Source: Raineyella fluvialis | GTDB lineage: Bacteria; Actinomycetota; Actinomycetes; Propionibacteriales; Propionibacteriaceae | Direction: 5' to 3' | Length of the DNA: 64,000 nucleotides | NCBI RefSeq assembly: GCF_009646095.1 | Contig: NZ_CP045725.1 | Coordinates: forward strand, 806,001 to 870,000 | Shown: positions 18,823-27,851 of the stretch, in pieces | Layout: every line of letters begins with the position of its first letter | Position numbering within the stretch: the stretch's first letter is position 1 | Notes under the pieces: generated by a model | Seen by the model: only the letters and a program-made list of their open reading frames with translations | Database searches by the model: none | Told to the model about the DNA's origin: nothing | Position numbers and translations under genes: made by a program

Positions 18823-20115
18823 TCAGCGCTCCAGCACGGCCCAGCCGTGCGCCTCGATCTCCATCAGGTCCTCAGCGCTGTGGGCGATGACCGTGCCGCT
18901 CGGCATCGGCCGGGGCGCGTCGTCCACGTTGAGGGCGATGGCGATCTCGTGGTGGGCACCGCCCGATTCGCTGGAGCACTCGATGACGATCGTCTCGTTC
19001 GTCACGGCCACCACCGCGATGTCGGCGCGGACCAGCCACGGGTGGCGCCGCCGCAGGGCGATCAGCGCCTGGTGCTGCGCCAGGATCGGCCGCCCGAGGA
19101 GGGAGAGGTTCTCCGGCCGCGGAGGCATCGCGGGCCGGATCTGGTCGTCGCCGCCGGGGCGGTCCTCCTTGGTCCCGACGAACCCCTGCTCGTCGCCGTA
19201 GTAGATGGACGGGATGCCGGGCAGCACCATCAGCAGCACCACGGCATGACCGAGGTGGCGGTCGTCGTTCAGCATGCTGCGGATCCTGGTGACGTCATGG
19301 TTGCCGATGAACGTCTGGGGCACGAACGTCGCCAGGAACGCCCGGTGCCGCTCGAGGGCGTGGGCCAGTTCCCAGAAGTTCGTGTCGTTCAGGGAGGACC
19401 AGATCGCCTTCCACAGCTCGTACTGGGTGAGGCTGTGCACTCCGGAGCGGCGGACGAAGTCCGCGACGTCACCGTGGATCACCTCACCGAGCAACCAGGC
19501 CTCCGGGAAGTCGGCCCGGACCCGGGCCGTGATCGGCGCCCAGGCGTCCGGGCCCGGGGCGTAGGCGGCGTCGAGGCGCCAGCCGTCGATCCCGAACGCC
19601 AGCCAGTGCTCCATCACCCCGACGATGTGGTCGCGGACCGCCGGGGTGCTCAGGTCGAGCTCGGGCATGTCGAGGTGGCCCTCGAAGCAGCGTACGTAAC
19701 CGTCGACCCACTGCACCCAGGATCCGTCCGGCGTCCCGGGTCCGGCGGCTTCGGCGCGGGCCACGGCCGGGTGCTCGCGGGCGACGTGGTTGAAGACGCC
19801 GTCGAGGACCACCCGGATGCCGCGCCGATGGGCCTCGTCGACGAGCCGGCGCAGGTCCGCCTCGTCACCGAGCCGGGCGTCCACGCGGTAGTGGTCGAGG
19901 GTGTCGTACCCATGGGAGACCGAGGCGAACACCGGCCCCAGCAGCAGACCGTTGCACCCGAGGGACACCAGGTAGTCGAGCCAGCCCACCAGGTGCTCCA
20001 AGCGATGGGTGACGGGGTCACCGGCGACCCGGCGCCGTTCCGCATCGGTGAATCCGAGCGGGTAGCAGTGCCACCACACGGAGTAGTCGACCCAGGCTGG
20101 CTGGCTCACGGTCAT
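18823..20115 (-). CDS. GH13 alpha-amylase-family glycoside hydrolase
   Basis: Intracellular (no signal peptide) alpha-glucan hydrolase or transglycosidase, 430 aa. GH13 regions in order: DGVFNHVAREH (region I), GWRLDAAYAP (region II, catalytic Asp nucleophile), EAWLLGEVIHGD (region III, acid/base Glu) and FIGNHDVTRI (region IV, transition-state Asp). YYGDEQGF is also typical. It lacks obvious starch-binding or N-terminal beta domains, unlike branching or debranching enzymes. Start ATG 20115; GTG 20121 adds two residues. Exact substrate is undetermined; it may act on glycogen-derived oligosaccharides. Confidence 0.87.
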   Translation of the reverse strand: MTVSQPAWVDYSVWWHCYPLGFTDAERRRVAGDPVTHRLEHLVGWLDYLVSLGCNGLLLGPVFASVSHGYDTLDHYRVDARLGDEADLRRLVDEAHRRGIRVVLDGVFNHVAREHPAVARAEAAGPGTPDGSWVQWVDGYVRCFEGHLDMPELDLSTPAVRDHIVGVMEHWLAFGIDGWRLDAAYAPGPDAWAPITARVRADFPEAWLLGEVIHGDVADFVRRSGVHSLTQYELWKAIWSSLNDTNFWELAHALERHRAFLATFVPQTFIGNHDVTRIRSMLNDDRHLGHAVVLLMVLPGIPSIYYGDEQGFVGTKEDRPGGDDQIRPAMPPRPENLSLLGRPILAQHQALIALRRRHPWLVRADIAVVAVTNETIVIECSSESGGAHHEIAIALNVDDAPRPMPSGTVIAHSAEDLMEIEAHGWAVLER

Positions 20116-20375
20116 GCTCACAGCCTAGTCACGTGGCGGTCCTCACAATATGGAACGGCCGGACGCATCGTGGACGCCGCGGCGGCAGAATGACCGCAAT
20201 CGACACCGGTGGCCTGGAGTGATGTGGGGGCGCATCGGTGCGCGTCCTCCATCGCCGGCGTCGCCCAGAAACCGCGCCGGCACGAAATGCCGCCCGTCGA
20301 TCGATCGGCCTCCACGGTCGGGACCGCTTTGCTAGGGTCCACGATGGGGCAGCAATGACTACAAGGGAGTAATGG

Positions 20376-21662
20376 ATGACCACACCAGTTCTCACCACGG
20401 GTGACGGCCAGCTTATCGAGCTTCCGTTCGTCCAGGCCGTGAACGGCGACAACGGTTACGACATCAGCAAGCTGCGCGCCCAGACCGGGAACGTCACGCT
20501 CGACGAAGCCTTCGGGAACACCGCGTCGTGCAAGTCGGAGATCACCTTCATCAACGGCGAAGAAGGCATCCTCCGTTACCGTGGGTACCCGATCGAACAG
20601 CTCGCCGAGCAGTGCAGCTTCGTCGAGGTGATGTGGCTGGTGCTCTACGGCGAGCTGCCCACCAGGGACCAGGTGGAGACGTTCGAGAACGAGCTCGTCC
20701 ACAACATGTTCCTGGACGAGCGGATGCGCGACCTGTTCCGCTGCTTCCCGCGCCAGTCCCACCCGATGCCCGTGCTGTCGGCCGGCATCTGCGCGCTGTC
20801 GACCTTCAACCGCAACCACGTCGGCCTCGACAAGGCCGACGTCGAGATCGCCACCCGCAAGCTCCTCGCCCAGGTCCCCACCCTGGCCGCGTACGCGTAC
20901 AAGAACGCCAAGGGCGAACCCTTCCTCTACCCGAGGTACGACCAGTCCTACGTCGAGAACTTCATCCGGATGGCCTTCGGCACTCCGGCCGAGGACTACC
21001 AGTTCCAGGACATCGTCACCAAGGGCCTGAACGCCCTGCTGGTGCTGCACGCCGATCACGAGCAGAACTGCTCCACCTCGACCGTACGTCTGGTCGGCTC
21101 GTCCCAGGCGAACCTCTACGTCTCCGTGGCCTCGGGTGTGAACGCCCTGTCCGGCCCGCTGCACGGTGGCGCGAACCAGGCCGTGCTGGAGATGCTGGCC
21201 GCCATCCGCGACCAGGGCATCGCCCCCAAGGACTACCTCGAGCAGGTCAAGGCCAAGAAGGCCGGCATCAAGCTGATGGGCTTCGGCCACCGGGTCTACA
21301 AGAACTTCGACCCGCGCGCCGCGATCATCAAGAAGTACGCCGACGAGATCCTCGCCACCTCGCCGAACGGCGACCGCGAGCTGCTGGCGATCGCCAAGGA
21401 GCTCGAGGAGACCGCGCTCGCGGACGAGTACTTCGTGTCGCGCAAGCTCTACCCGAACGTCGACTTCTACTCCGGCCTGATCTACGAGGCGATGGGCTTC
21501 CCGGTGGAGATGTTCACCGTGCTCTTCGCCGTCGGTCGTCTCCCCGGCTGGATCGCCCAGTGGCGCGAGCACAACGCCGACCCCAAGGCCCGGATCTCGC
21601 GTCCGCGCCAGATCTACATGGGCCACGACAAGCGCGACGTCGTCCCGATGGACCAGCGCTGA
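20376..21662 (+). CDS. gltA: Citrate synthase
   Basis: Condenses acetyl-CoA with oxaloacetate. The 428-aa type I/II enzyme has LSGPLHGGANQAVLEML and MGFGHRVYKNFDPRA (catalytic histidines) and NVDFYSGLIYEAMG (catalytic Asp). ATG 20376 follows AAGGGA at 7 nt. The 260-nt upstream gap holds no ORF with coding character and probably carries the promoter; no clear -35/-10 pair could be assigned. A long perfect hairpin ends the unit, so it is likely monocistronic. Confidence 0.97.
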   Translation: MTTPVLTTGDGQLIELPFVQAVNGDNGYDISKLRAQTGNVTLDEAFGNTASCKSEITFINGEEGILRYRGYPIEQLAEQCSFVEVMWLVLYGELPTRDQVETFENELVHNMFLDERMRDLFRCFPRQSHPMPVLSAGICALSTFNRNHVGLDKADVEIATRKLLAQVPTLAAYAYKNAKGEPFLYPRYDQSYVENFIRMAFGTPAEDYQFQDIVTKGLNALLVLHADHEQNCSTSTVRLVGSSQANLYVSVASGVNALSGPLHGGANQAVLEMLAAIRDQGIAPKDYLEQVKAKKAGIKLMGFGHRVYKNFDPRAAIIKKYADEILATSPNGDRELLAIAKELEETALADEYFVSRKLYPNVDFYSGLIYEAMGFPVEMFTVLFAVGRLPGWIAQWREHNADPKARISRPRQIYMGHDKRDVVPMDQR

Positions 21663-21685
21663 CCTCGCTGGTCGCCTGATCGACC

Positions 21686-21729
21686 CACAGGGGCCCCGGC
21701 CCGCTTCGGCGGTGTCCGGGGCCCCTGTG
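21686..21729 (+). terminator. Terminator of gltA
   Basis: A perfect 14-bp stem (21686-21699 with 21716-21729) with a 16-base loop lies 24 nt past the gltA stop. The remaining DNA to 21862 shows only the perfect 14-bp palindrome GTACGGATCCGTAC at 21826-21839, near the end of the convergent kinase gene. Confidence 0.8.
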
Positions 21730-21862
21730 CGTCGGGTCCCCCGAGCGAATCGCATCCCCCCAGAAGCGATTACGTTCCGATCTTCGCCGCTCGCTCCCGC
21801 CAGCGCCAGCCCCCGCGGCCGATCCGTACGGATCCGTACACCCGGGACGGCGTACGCCCTTG

Positions 21863-23539
21863 TCAGACGGCAGTTGGCTGGGCGGTGACGACCGCCTCGA
21901 GCCACCGTACGACGGCGATCGCACCGGGGTCCGGGTAGCCCACCGCGCGCTCGCCGAGGTAGCTGGCCCGGCCCCGCCGGGCCACCGCACCGACGGTCGC
22001 CTCCGCCCCACGGCGAGCGGCGTCGACCACCGCCGCGGGTCCGTCGGCCCAGGCCGTGGCCGCCGGGGCGAGCGCGTCGAGCATGGTGCCGTCCCCCGGG
22101 GCCGCCGCCCCGAGGCCGGCGACGCCGTCGACCGCGGCGGCCAGGGCCTCACCCCAGTCGCCACCCCGCTCGAGGGATTCGGCCGCCCGCAGCAGCCCCA
22201 TGGCGTACAGCGCACCCGAGGTCCCGCCGACGTCGCGGCGGGCGATCCAGGAGAGGTGGCGCAGCAGGTGGCTCGCGTCCCCCTCGATGGGGTCGTCGAA
22301 CCAGCCGTACGCCCCCCGGGCCAAGGCCTGGCCGAGGTCCCCGTCGCCGACCTGCTGGTCGAGGTGGGTGAGTTCGGTCTCGCTGTCGAGGACCGCCTGG
22401 CAGGCGACGTCGATGGCGGCGCGGACCCGGGCGTCGGGATGCCCCAGGTCCTCCGGGACACCGGCGTCGGGGAGGGGCGCGGCCACCCTGGCGAGGGAGG
22501 GTGCGGCATCGACTCCGTGGCCGGGCCAGGCGAGGGCGCCGGTCGGCGCATCGAGGGCGGCCAGCACAGCCGGCTCCTCGGGGTCGAGGGCCAGCAGGGT
22601 GACCGAGACGCCGGCCATGTCCAGGCTGGTCATCACCTCGCCGCAGTAGAGGCGGACCACCTCGATGCGGCGCAGCTCCAGTTCGCGGACCACGGCCCGA
22701 GTGGCGATCGCCAGTTCGATCGGTGGGGTGGCCCCGGCGCCGCCGACCAGGGCGACCACCCTGGCACCCGCCCGGATGCCGCGCTCGGTGGCGATCCGCG
22801 ACACCATGATGTGGATCAGCTTGTCCGCGTCGGTCGCCCGGATCTTCCGGACGCCCGGCTCGCCGTGGATGCCGAGGCCCAACTCGACCTCGTCGTCGCG
22901 CAGCTCGAAGCTCGCCGTGGGGACCCCGGGGACGGTGGGTGCCGACAAGCCGGTGTTGACCGTGCCGACCCGGCCCGCGACGAGGCGGGCGAGCGCCGCC
23001 ACCTCGTCGAGCGACCGGCCCTCCTCGGCCAGGGCACCGGCGATCTTCTCCACCAGGACGGTGCCCGCCAGGCCGCGGCGCCCGGCGTTGTCGTCGCTCT
23101 GGGTCAGCGCCACGTCATCGGCGACGAGGAGGAGCTCGACCCGGTAGCCGTCGGCCACGGCGAGCTCGGCGCCGAGCTGGAAGTTGAGCCGGTCGCCGGT
23201 GTAGTTCTTCACGACCAGCAGGCAGCCTGCTGCCCCGGTGACGGCGCGGATGGCCTGGTAGACCGCATCGGCACCCGGTGAGGAGAAGATGCCCCCGACC
23301 ACGGCCGCGGTGAGCATGCCGCCCGCCACGAACCCGGCGTCGGCCGGATCATGCCCGGCGCCGCCCCCGGTGATGATCGCGACGGGGACCGCCGGGTCGT
23401 CGGGGCCGGCCGCCCGCCGGTCGGCGCGGATGACCGTCGTACGGTCCTCGAGCAGGTTGAGTCCCGGCTGGAGCAGGACGAGCCCCTCGAGGGCCTCCTG
23501 TACGACGTCGCTCGGGTCGTTCAGAAGTTTTGCGGCCAT
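21863..23539 (-). CDS. dhaKL: ATP-type dihydroxyacetone kinase, fused DhaK-DhaL
   Basis: Phosphorylates dihydroxyacetone (or a related short ketose) with ATP. The DhaK domain (1-335) keeps the substrate residues: GGGAGHDPADAGFV (H63), KNYTGDRLNF (D116) and GIHGEPG (H225, the hemiaminal-forming histidine). The first motif is unusual, with A-x-x-D-x-x-D where most enzymes read GGGSGHEPxH. The DhaL domain (about 365-558) has QVGDGDLGQALARG, RRDVGGTSGALYAMGL and GDGTMLDALAP. One polypeptide with both domains means ATP rather than the PTS is the donor. Start ATG 23539. 558 aa, normal. Confidence 0.9.
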   Translation of the reverse strand: MAAKLLNDPSDVVQEALEGLVLLQPGLNLLEDRTTVIRADRRAAGPDDPAVPVAIITGGGAGHDPADAGFVAGGMLTAAVVGGIFSSPGADAVYQAIRAVTGAAGCLLVVKNYTGDRLNFQLGAELAVADGYRVELLLVADDVALTQSDDNAGRRGLAGTVLVEKIAGALAEEGRSLDEVAALARLVAGRVGTVNTGLSAPTVPGVPTASFELRDDEVELGLGIHGEPGVRKIRATDADKLIHIMVSRIATERGIRAGARVVALVGGAGATPPIELAIATRAVVRELELRRIEVVRLYCGEVMTSLDMAGVSVTLLALDPEEPAVLAALDAPTGALAWPGHGVDAAPSLARVAAPLPDAGVPEDLGHPDARVRAAIDVACQAVLDSETELTHLDQQVGDGDLGQALARGAYGWFDDPIEGDASHLLRHLSWIARRDVGGTSGALYAMGLLRAAESLERGGDWGEALAAAVDGVAGLGAAAPGDGTMLDALAPAATAWADGPAAVVDAARRGAEATVGAVARRGRASYLGERAVGYPDPGAIAVVRWLEAVVTAQPTAV

Positions 23540-23556
23540 GTACCAGTGAAACACAA

Positions 23557-23868
23557 TCAGCCCGGGACGATGAGCCACTCTCCCTTCACCCGGCGACTCA
23601 CGCGGGTGCGTTGGATCTCAGCGACAGCGGCCACCTCTCGCTCGACCTGGCCGGCGATCGCGCGGGCCCGGTCGTCCTCCTCCGACCGACCGGTCGGGTC
23701 GATGCTGAACCGTACGACCACCCATGGCAGCCGGTCCACCATGACGAGATCCGGCTTGTCGAGGTGGGCGAGCCGGCGGGTCGCCGCCGCGGCCAGCGGC
23801 AGCACCTCGCCGGGGCGGTGCCCGGGGCGGACATCGCTGATCTGGAGCTCGGCACGGTAGGAGGGCAT
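23557..23868 (-). CDS. Conserved hypothetical protein
   Basis: A 103-aa soluble protein (MPSYRAELQISDVRPGHRPGEV at its start shortened: MPSYRAELQISDVRPGH; later DKPDLVMVDRLPWVVVRFSI and RTRVSRRVKGEWLIVPG). It has no membrane segment or known catalytic motif. It sits between the DUF2252 gene and dhaKL on the same strand with gaps of about 20 nt, so it is probably co-transcribed. Function not recognised. Confidence 0.6.
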   Translation of the reverse strand: MPSYRAELQISDVRPGHRPGEVLPLAAAATRRLAHLDKPDLVMVDRLPWVVVRFSIDPTGRSEEDDRARAIAGQVEREVAAVAEIQRTRVSRRVKGEWLIVPG

Positions 23869-23890
23869 GGCGCAGACGCTAGCGGACCTC

Positions 23891-25300
23891 TCAGACGTCC
23901 CCCTCAGCCGGCAGCCGGCCGTCCCGGACGGCCTTGACCAGCTCCTCGTGGTCACGCTCGGTCTGGTCGGCGTAGCTACGTGCCCACCGGGCGACGGCTT
24001 CCACCGGCGCGTCCTTCTTGCCCAAGTAGCCCGAGATGATCGAGGCGCCGGAGGTGCGGGCGTGTCCCTTGGCCAACAGGTGCCCGACGATGCCGGAGTA
24101 GTCGACCAGCCCCTCGGGAGACATCGCGTCCAGCGGGACGCCCCCCTTCATGTTGCGGTACTGGCGTACGTAGTACTGGTGCTCCCCCACCGTGGTCCAG
24201 CCCAGCAGCGGGTCGGAGACCGTCTGCAGCTGCTGCTGGTACTCGACGACCCGCTGGCCCTGGTGACTGTGCCAGGCGACGTCGCCGTGGACGTACGGCG
24301 CGATCACTGAGCGCCTGGCCTGCTTGAGCTGCAGGAACAGCACGTCGTCGTCGCGGGATCCCACCAGCAGCGCCAGCCAGGCGCGCATCCCCACCGAGCC
24401 GACGCCGACGACCTTGTGCGCGATGTCGACCAGCGTGTAGCCACCGACGATCCGGCGCCACTGCGGGGTCAGGGTCGGCAGGTACGCGTCCAACCCGGCG
24501 GCGATCGCGTCGGTCGTCTCGTCGCTCGGGTGCGTGATCAGCGGCGGGTCATCGAGGATCCTCGTGGCGTGGGTCGCGCCGCCGGCGAGTTTGGGCAGTT
24601 TGCGGTCCGAGGTCCGCCGCCGGGCCGCCTCCGCCGCGCGCTTGACCTCCTTGCGCAGCGTCTTGTCCGAGACGGTGTCGTGCAGTCGGTCCACGTCGAG
24701 CTGGTCGTACGCGCGCCGCAGCAACGGTTCCTTGCTCAGGGCGCTCACCTCGTCGCGGTAGGCGATGACGCACTGGTGCACCGCCTCCTCGCACTGGTCC
24801 TCACCGGTGCCATTGACCCGGCCGAGCACCCAGATGGAGGCGGTGAGCCGGCGCAGGTCCCACTCCCAGGAGCCGGTGTGGGCCTCGTCGAAGTCGTTGA
24901 GATCGATCACCAGCCTCCCCTCGGGGGACCGGTAGAAGCCGATGTTGCCGATGTGCGCGTCACCGCAGGCAGTGGTGTGGACGCCGGTGGCGGGCAGGTG
25001 CGCGACATCCCAGGCCATCAGGTCGGCGGTGCCCCGGAGGAAACCGAAGGGCGACGCCGCCATCCGCGCCGTCCGGACCCCGAGCAGCCAGGGCAGCCGC
25101 CCCTCCTGGGCGCGTTCGACCACCTCCACGACACCCGGGCGATCGGGCGTGGGCACCCAGTCCCCGAGACATTCGTGCGGCGTCGCCTCCCGCAGCGACT
25201 TGCCGTACGCGACGCGCTCGTCGCGGTCGGTCGCCGGGATGCGGAACGAGGTGAAGGCCTCGTCGAAACGCGGCGGCGCCGCTGATTCGGGGATGGACAC
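23891..25300 (-). CDS. DUF2252 family protein
   Basis: A 469-aa cytosolic protein of the DUF2252 family, which has a kinase-like (aminoglycoside-phosphotransferase-like) fold by family knowledge but no established reaction. Visible marks are ACGDAHIGNIGFY and VIDLNDFDEAHTGSWEWDLRRL (kinase-like catalytic and metal regions), KVVGVGSVGMRAWLALL and HARTSGASIISGYLGKKD. GTG start at 25300, preceded by GGGAG. It is the first gene of a minus-strand run with the 103-aa protein and dhaKL. Confidence 0.85.
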   Translation of the reverse strand: MSIPESAAPPRFDEAFTSFRIPATDRDERVAYGKSLREATPHECLGDWVPTPDRPGVVEVVERAQEGRLPWLLGVRTARMAASPFGFLRGTADLMAWDVAHLPATGVHTTACGDAHIGNIGFYRSPEGRLVIDLNDFDEAHTGSWEWDLRRLTASIWVLGRVNGTGEDQCEEAVHQCVIAYRDEVSALSKEPLLRRAYDQLDVDRLHDTVSDKTLRKEVKRAAEAARRRTSDRKLPKLAGGATHATRILDDPPLITHPSDETTDAIAAGLDAYLPTLTPQWRRIVGGYTLVDIAHKVVGVGSVGMRAWLALLVGSRDDDVLFLQLKQARRSVIAPYVHGDVAWHSHQGQRVVEYQQQLQTVSDPLLGWTTVGEHQYYVRQYRNMKGGVPLDAMSPEGLVDYSGIVGHLLAKGHARTSGASIISGYLGKKDAPVEAVARWARSYADQTERDHEELVKAVRDGRLPAEGDV

Positions 25301-25324
25301 GGGACCATTTTCTCCCGCCTGCCC

Positions 25325-26578
25325 TCAGCGCGTCACCCGATAGCGGACGAAGGTCGGCACCAGCACGGCGGCGAGGGTGACGCCCAGCACGACCGCCACA
25401 CCGCCTCCCGCCGCCGCGGCGACCGTTCCCACCGCCGCGGCGACCGCGCCGTGCAGGGTGTCCGCGAGCCGGGGGCCACCCGCCACGACGACGATGAAGA
25501 TGCCCTGCAGCCGGCCGCGCACCTCGTCACTGGCGGCCTCCTGCAGGATCGTCTGCCGGAAGGCGGCCGAGGCCATGTCCGCCGCGCCCCCCAGCGCCAG
25601 CATGCCGAGCGCCGGCCCGAGCAGCCCCGCCCCCGCGAACAGCCCGAAGCCGAGCATCGACCCGCCCCAGACCACGATGCAGACGACGACGGCCAGCCCC
25701 TGGCGCTCGACCCGGGAGATCCACCCGGAGAAGATGCCGCCGAGCAGGGCACCGGCGGGGATCGCCGCGAAGAGCAGCGCGAAGGCCGTGCCGCCCTCGG
25801 TGGGGCCGCCGAACGACTCGTGCGCGAGCTGGGGGAAGAGGGCCCGGGGCATCCCGAAGACCATCGCGATCAGGTCGACCAGGAACGACATCATCAGCAC
25901 CGGGCGGCCGCGCAGGTGGCCCAGCCCCTCGACCACGGAACGCAGCCCCGGCACCTGTCGTGCGGCATGGGCCGGTGGGAGCGCCGGGAGCCGCAGGGCC
26001 GCCCACAGCGTGGCGAAGAGGAGGACGGTGTCGATCAGGTAGAGCAAGGAGAAGCCGAGCACCGGGATCAACGCGCCCCCGACCAGCGGACCGGCGATCG
26101 CCCCGAACTGGAGCACCGTCATGTTGAGGGAGTTCGCCGCCGGCAGTTGGCCGGCGGGGAGCAGTCGCGGCAGGATCGAGGTCCGGGTCGGCTGGTTGAC
26201 GGCGAAGAACGCCTGCTGCACCGCGAAGATCCCCAGGATGACCCAGACGTTGCCGACTCCGACGACCGACTGGCCCCAGAACAGCGCGGAGGTCGCGATC
26301 AGGCCCAGGGTGGAGATCATCATCAGTCGGCGACGGTCCATCGCGTCGGCCAGCGCCCCGCCCCACAGCCCGAACACCACCAGGGGCACCAGCCCGAAGA
26401 GCCCGGTCAGCCCCACGTACGCCGAACTCCCGGTCAGCGCGTAGATCTGGGCCGGCACGGCGACGACGGTGAGCTGGGCGCCGATGACGGTGATGATGTT
26501 GGCGACCCACAACCGGCGGAAATGGTCGTTGTGCAGCGGGCGGGTGTCGGCGACCAACTGCCGTACGCCCGGGATCAC
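25325..26578 (-). CDS. MFS transporter (EntS-like)
   Basis: A 417-aa major facilitator with about 12 hydrophobic segments. The N-half includes TRPLHNDHFRRLWVANIITVIGAQ and GGALADAMDRRRLMMIST (the inter-helix 2/3 signature), and INQPTRTSILP-like NQPTRTSILPRLL, resembling the enterobactin exporter EntS family. The GTG start at 26578 overlaps the stop of the preceding MFS gene (GTGA), so the two are translationally coupled. Substrate unknown; exporter of a siderophore-like or toxic small molecule is possible. Confidence 0.85.
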   Translation of the reverse strand: MIPGVRQLVADTRPLHNDHFRRLWVANIITVIGAQLTVVAVPAQIYALTGSSAYVGLTGLFGLVPLVVFGLWGGALADAMDRRRLMMISTLGLIATSALFWGQSVVGVGNVWVILGIFAVQQAFFAVNQPTRTSILPRLLPAGQLPAANSLNMTVLQFGAIAGPLVGGALIPVLGFSLLYLIDTVLLFATLWAALRLPALPPAHAARQVPGLRSVVEGLGHLRGRPVLMMSFLVDLIAMVFGMPRALFPQLAHESFGGPTEGGTAFALLFAAIPAGALLGGIFSGWISRVERQGLAVVVCIVVWGGSMLGFGLFAGAGLLGPALGMLALGGAADMASAAFRQTILQEAASDEVRGRLQGIFIVVVAGGPRLADTLHGAVAAAVGTVAAAAGGGVAVVLGVTLAAVLVPTFVRYRVTR

Positions 26579-27789
26579 CCGGCAGACACTACCTGCTCGC
26601 CGGCCCGTACCGCCCGCAGCGCGGCGATCCCGGCCACGGCCGCCGGGATGAGCAGGAGGCCGGCGCCGATGTTGAGCCCGCCGTAGCCGATCCCGGCCAT
26701 CACCGGCCCGCCGAGGACGGCGGCCCCGGCACCCACGTAGTTCATCAGGGCGTCGTTGGCGCCCTGCAGCGGGACACGGACGTCACCGGAGTCGACGCCG
26801 GCCAGCAGCGCGGAGGCGGAGATGATGGACGCCGACCAGCCGAGGCCCAGCAGCACCAGGGCCGAGGTGGTCAGCTCGACGCGCCCGTTGGCGGCCACGA
26901 GGCCGGTGACCACGGCGGCGAGGAGCACCGCCAGGCCGAGACCGGCCACCCGGATCGCGCCGACCCGGTCGGCGAGCCAGCCGAAGACCGGGCTCAACGC
27001 GTACATGCCGAGGATGTGGAGGCTGATCACCAGGCCGATCACCTCGAGGTCATGGCCGTGGCCGTGCAGGTGGATCGGCGTCATCGACATCACGCCGACC
27101 ATCACCCCGTGGGCGACCGCGGTGAGCAGCACGGCGAAGCGCGCCATCGGGTGCCGCATCGCCCACGCCAGCGCCTGCCCGGCACTCACCGACCGCGCCC
27201 CCGGCACCACTCCGGCGCCGGGAAGGACGCCGCCCGGCAGGAACATCACCACCACCGAGGCCAGCAGGAACGCGGCGATGCCGAACAGGTAGGAGCCGGA
27301 CAACCCCGGCAGTCGCAGCGAGCGTCCGACGACATCGCCGGCGGTCGCGAGGTTCGGGCCGAGGACGGAGCCGATCGTGGTCGCCCAGAAGACCATCGAC
27401 ATCCAGGTGGCCCGGCGCGGCCCCGCGGCGGCGTCCGCCCCGGCGTAACGGGTCTGCAGGTTGGTGGCCTGGGCGGCGCCGAAGAAGAGCAACGCCACGA
27501 AGAGCACGACCACCGAGTGCAGCACCGCGCCGAGGACGACGCCGGCAGCGCCGAGCGCCGCGATCCGGTAGCCGAGCCCCAGCGCGCTGCGCCGGCCCCG
27601 ACGGGCGGCGAGCTGCGCCAGCGGCACCGCCGCGATGGCCGCGCCGAGCACGGACAGCGCCTGGCCGAAGCCCGACCACGCCGTCCCGGCGATCGCCTGG
27701 ATCAGCAGGGCGCCGACGGCGATGCCGGAGGCGACACCCACTCCACCGAGGACATTGGTCAGCATCAGCAACAGGATCGGGCGCTTCAC
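26575..27789 (-). CDS. MFS transporter
   Basis: A 404-aa major facilitator with about 12 hydrophobic segments, starting VKRPILLLMLTNVLGGVG at GTG 27789; further upstream codons in frame are antisense to the neighbouring gene. Marks include LAARRGRRSALGLGYRIAALG after helix 2 and GWLADRVGAIRVAGLGLAVLL in the second half. First gene of a two-transporter operon. A CsoR-type palindrome (27814-27835) lies 25 nt upstream and may link the operon to metal stress. The loop HLHGHGHDLEVIG is His-rich and could touch metal. Substrate undetermined. Confidence 0.83.
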   Translation of the reverse strand: MKRPILLLMLTNVLGGVGVASGIAVGALLIQAIAGTAWSGFGQALSVLGAAIAAVPLAQLAARRGRRSALGLGYRIAALGAAGVVLGAVLHSVVVLFVALLFFGAAQATNLQTRYAGADAAAGPRRATWMSMVFWATTIGSVLGPNLATAGDVVGRSLRLPGLSGSYLFGIAAFLLASVVVMFLPGGVLPGAGVVPGARSVSAGQALAWAMRHPMARFAVLLTAVAHGVMVGVMSMTPIHLHGHGHDLEVIGLVISLHILGMYALSPVFGWLADRVGAIRVAGLGLAVLLAAVVTGLVAANGRVELTTSALVLLGLGWSASIISASALLAGVDSGDVRVPLQGANDALMNYVGAGAAVLGGPVMAGIGYGGLNIGAGLLLIPAAVAGIAALRAVRAGEQVVSAG

Positions 27790-27813
27790 GACCGCCCATT
27801 CTGCCAGGGCCGC

Positions 27814-27835
27814 ACATACCCCTAGGGGGATATGT
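27814..27835. promoter_or_regulatory. CsoR/RcnR-type operator palindrome
   Basis: ACATACCCCTAGGGGGATATGT, an inverted repeat with arms ACATACCCC and GGGG(GA)TATGT around TA. This A/T-G-tract-T/A architecture is that of CsoR-family metal-sensor operators. It sits in the 62-nt gap between the divergent MFS operon and the pseudouridine synthase gene. No csoR gene is in the window. A second, shorter relative is at 29250-29265. Confidence 0.6.
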
Positions 27836-27851
27836 GCCGTACGCTGGCCGG

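Noticed and set aside
21826-21839. GTACGGATCCGTAC palindrome as a regulator site
   Set aside because: It lies between two 3' ends, where no promoter is expected, and contains the generally over-abundant GTAC core; at most a weak terminator for dhaKL.
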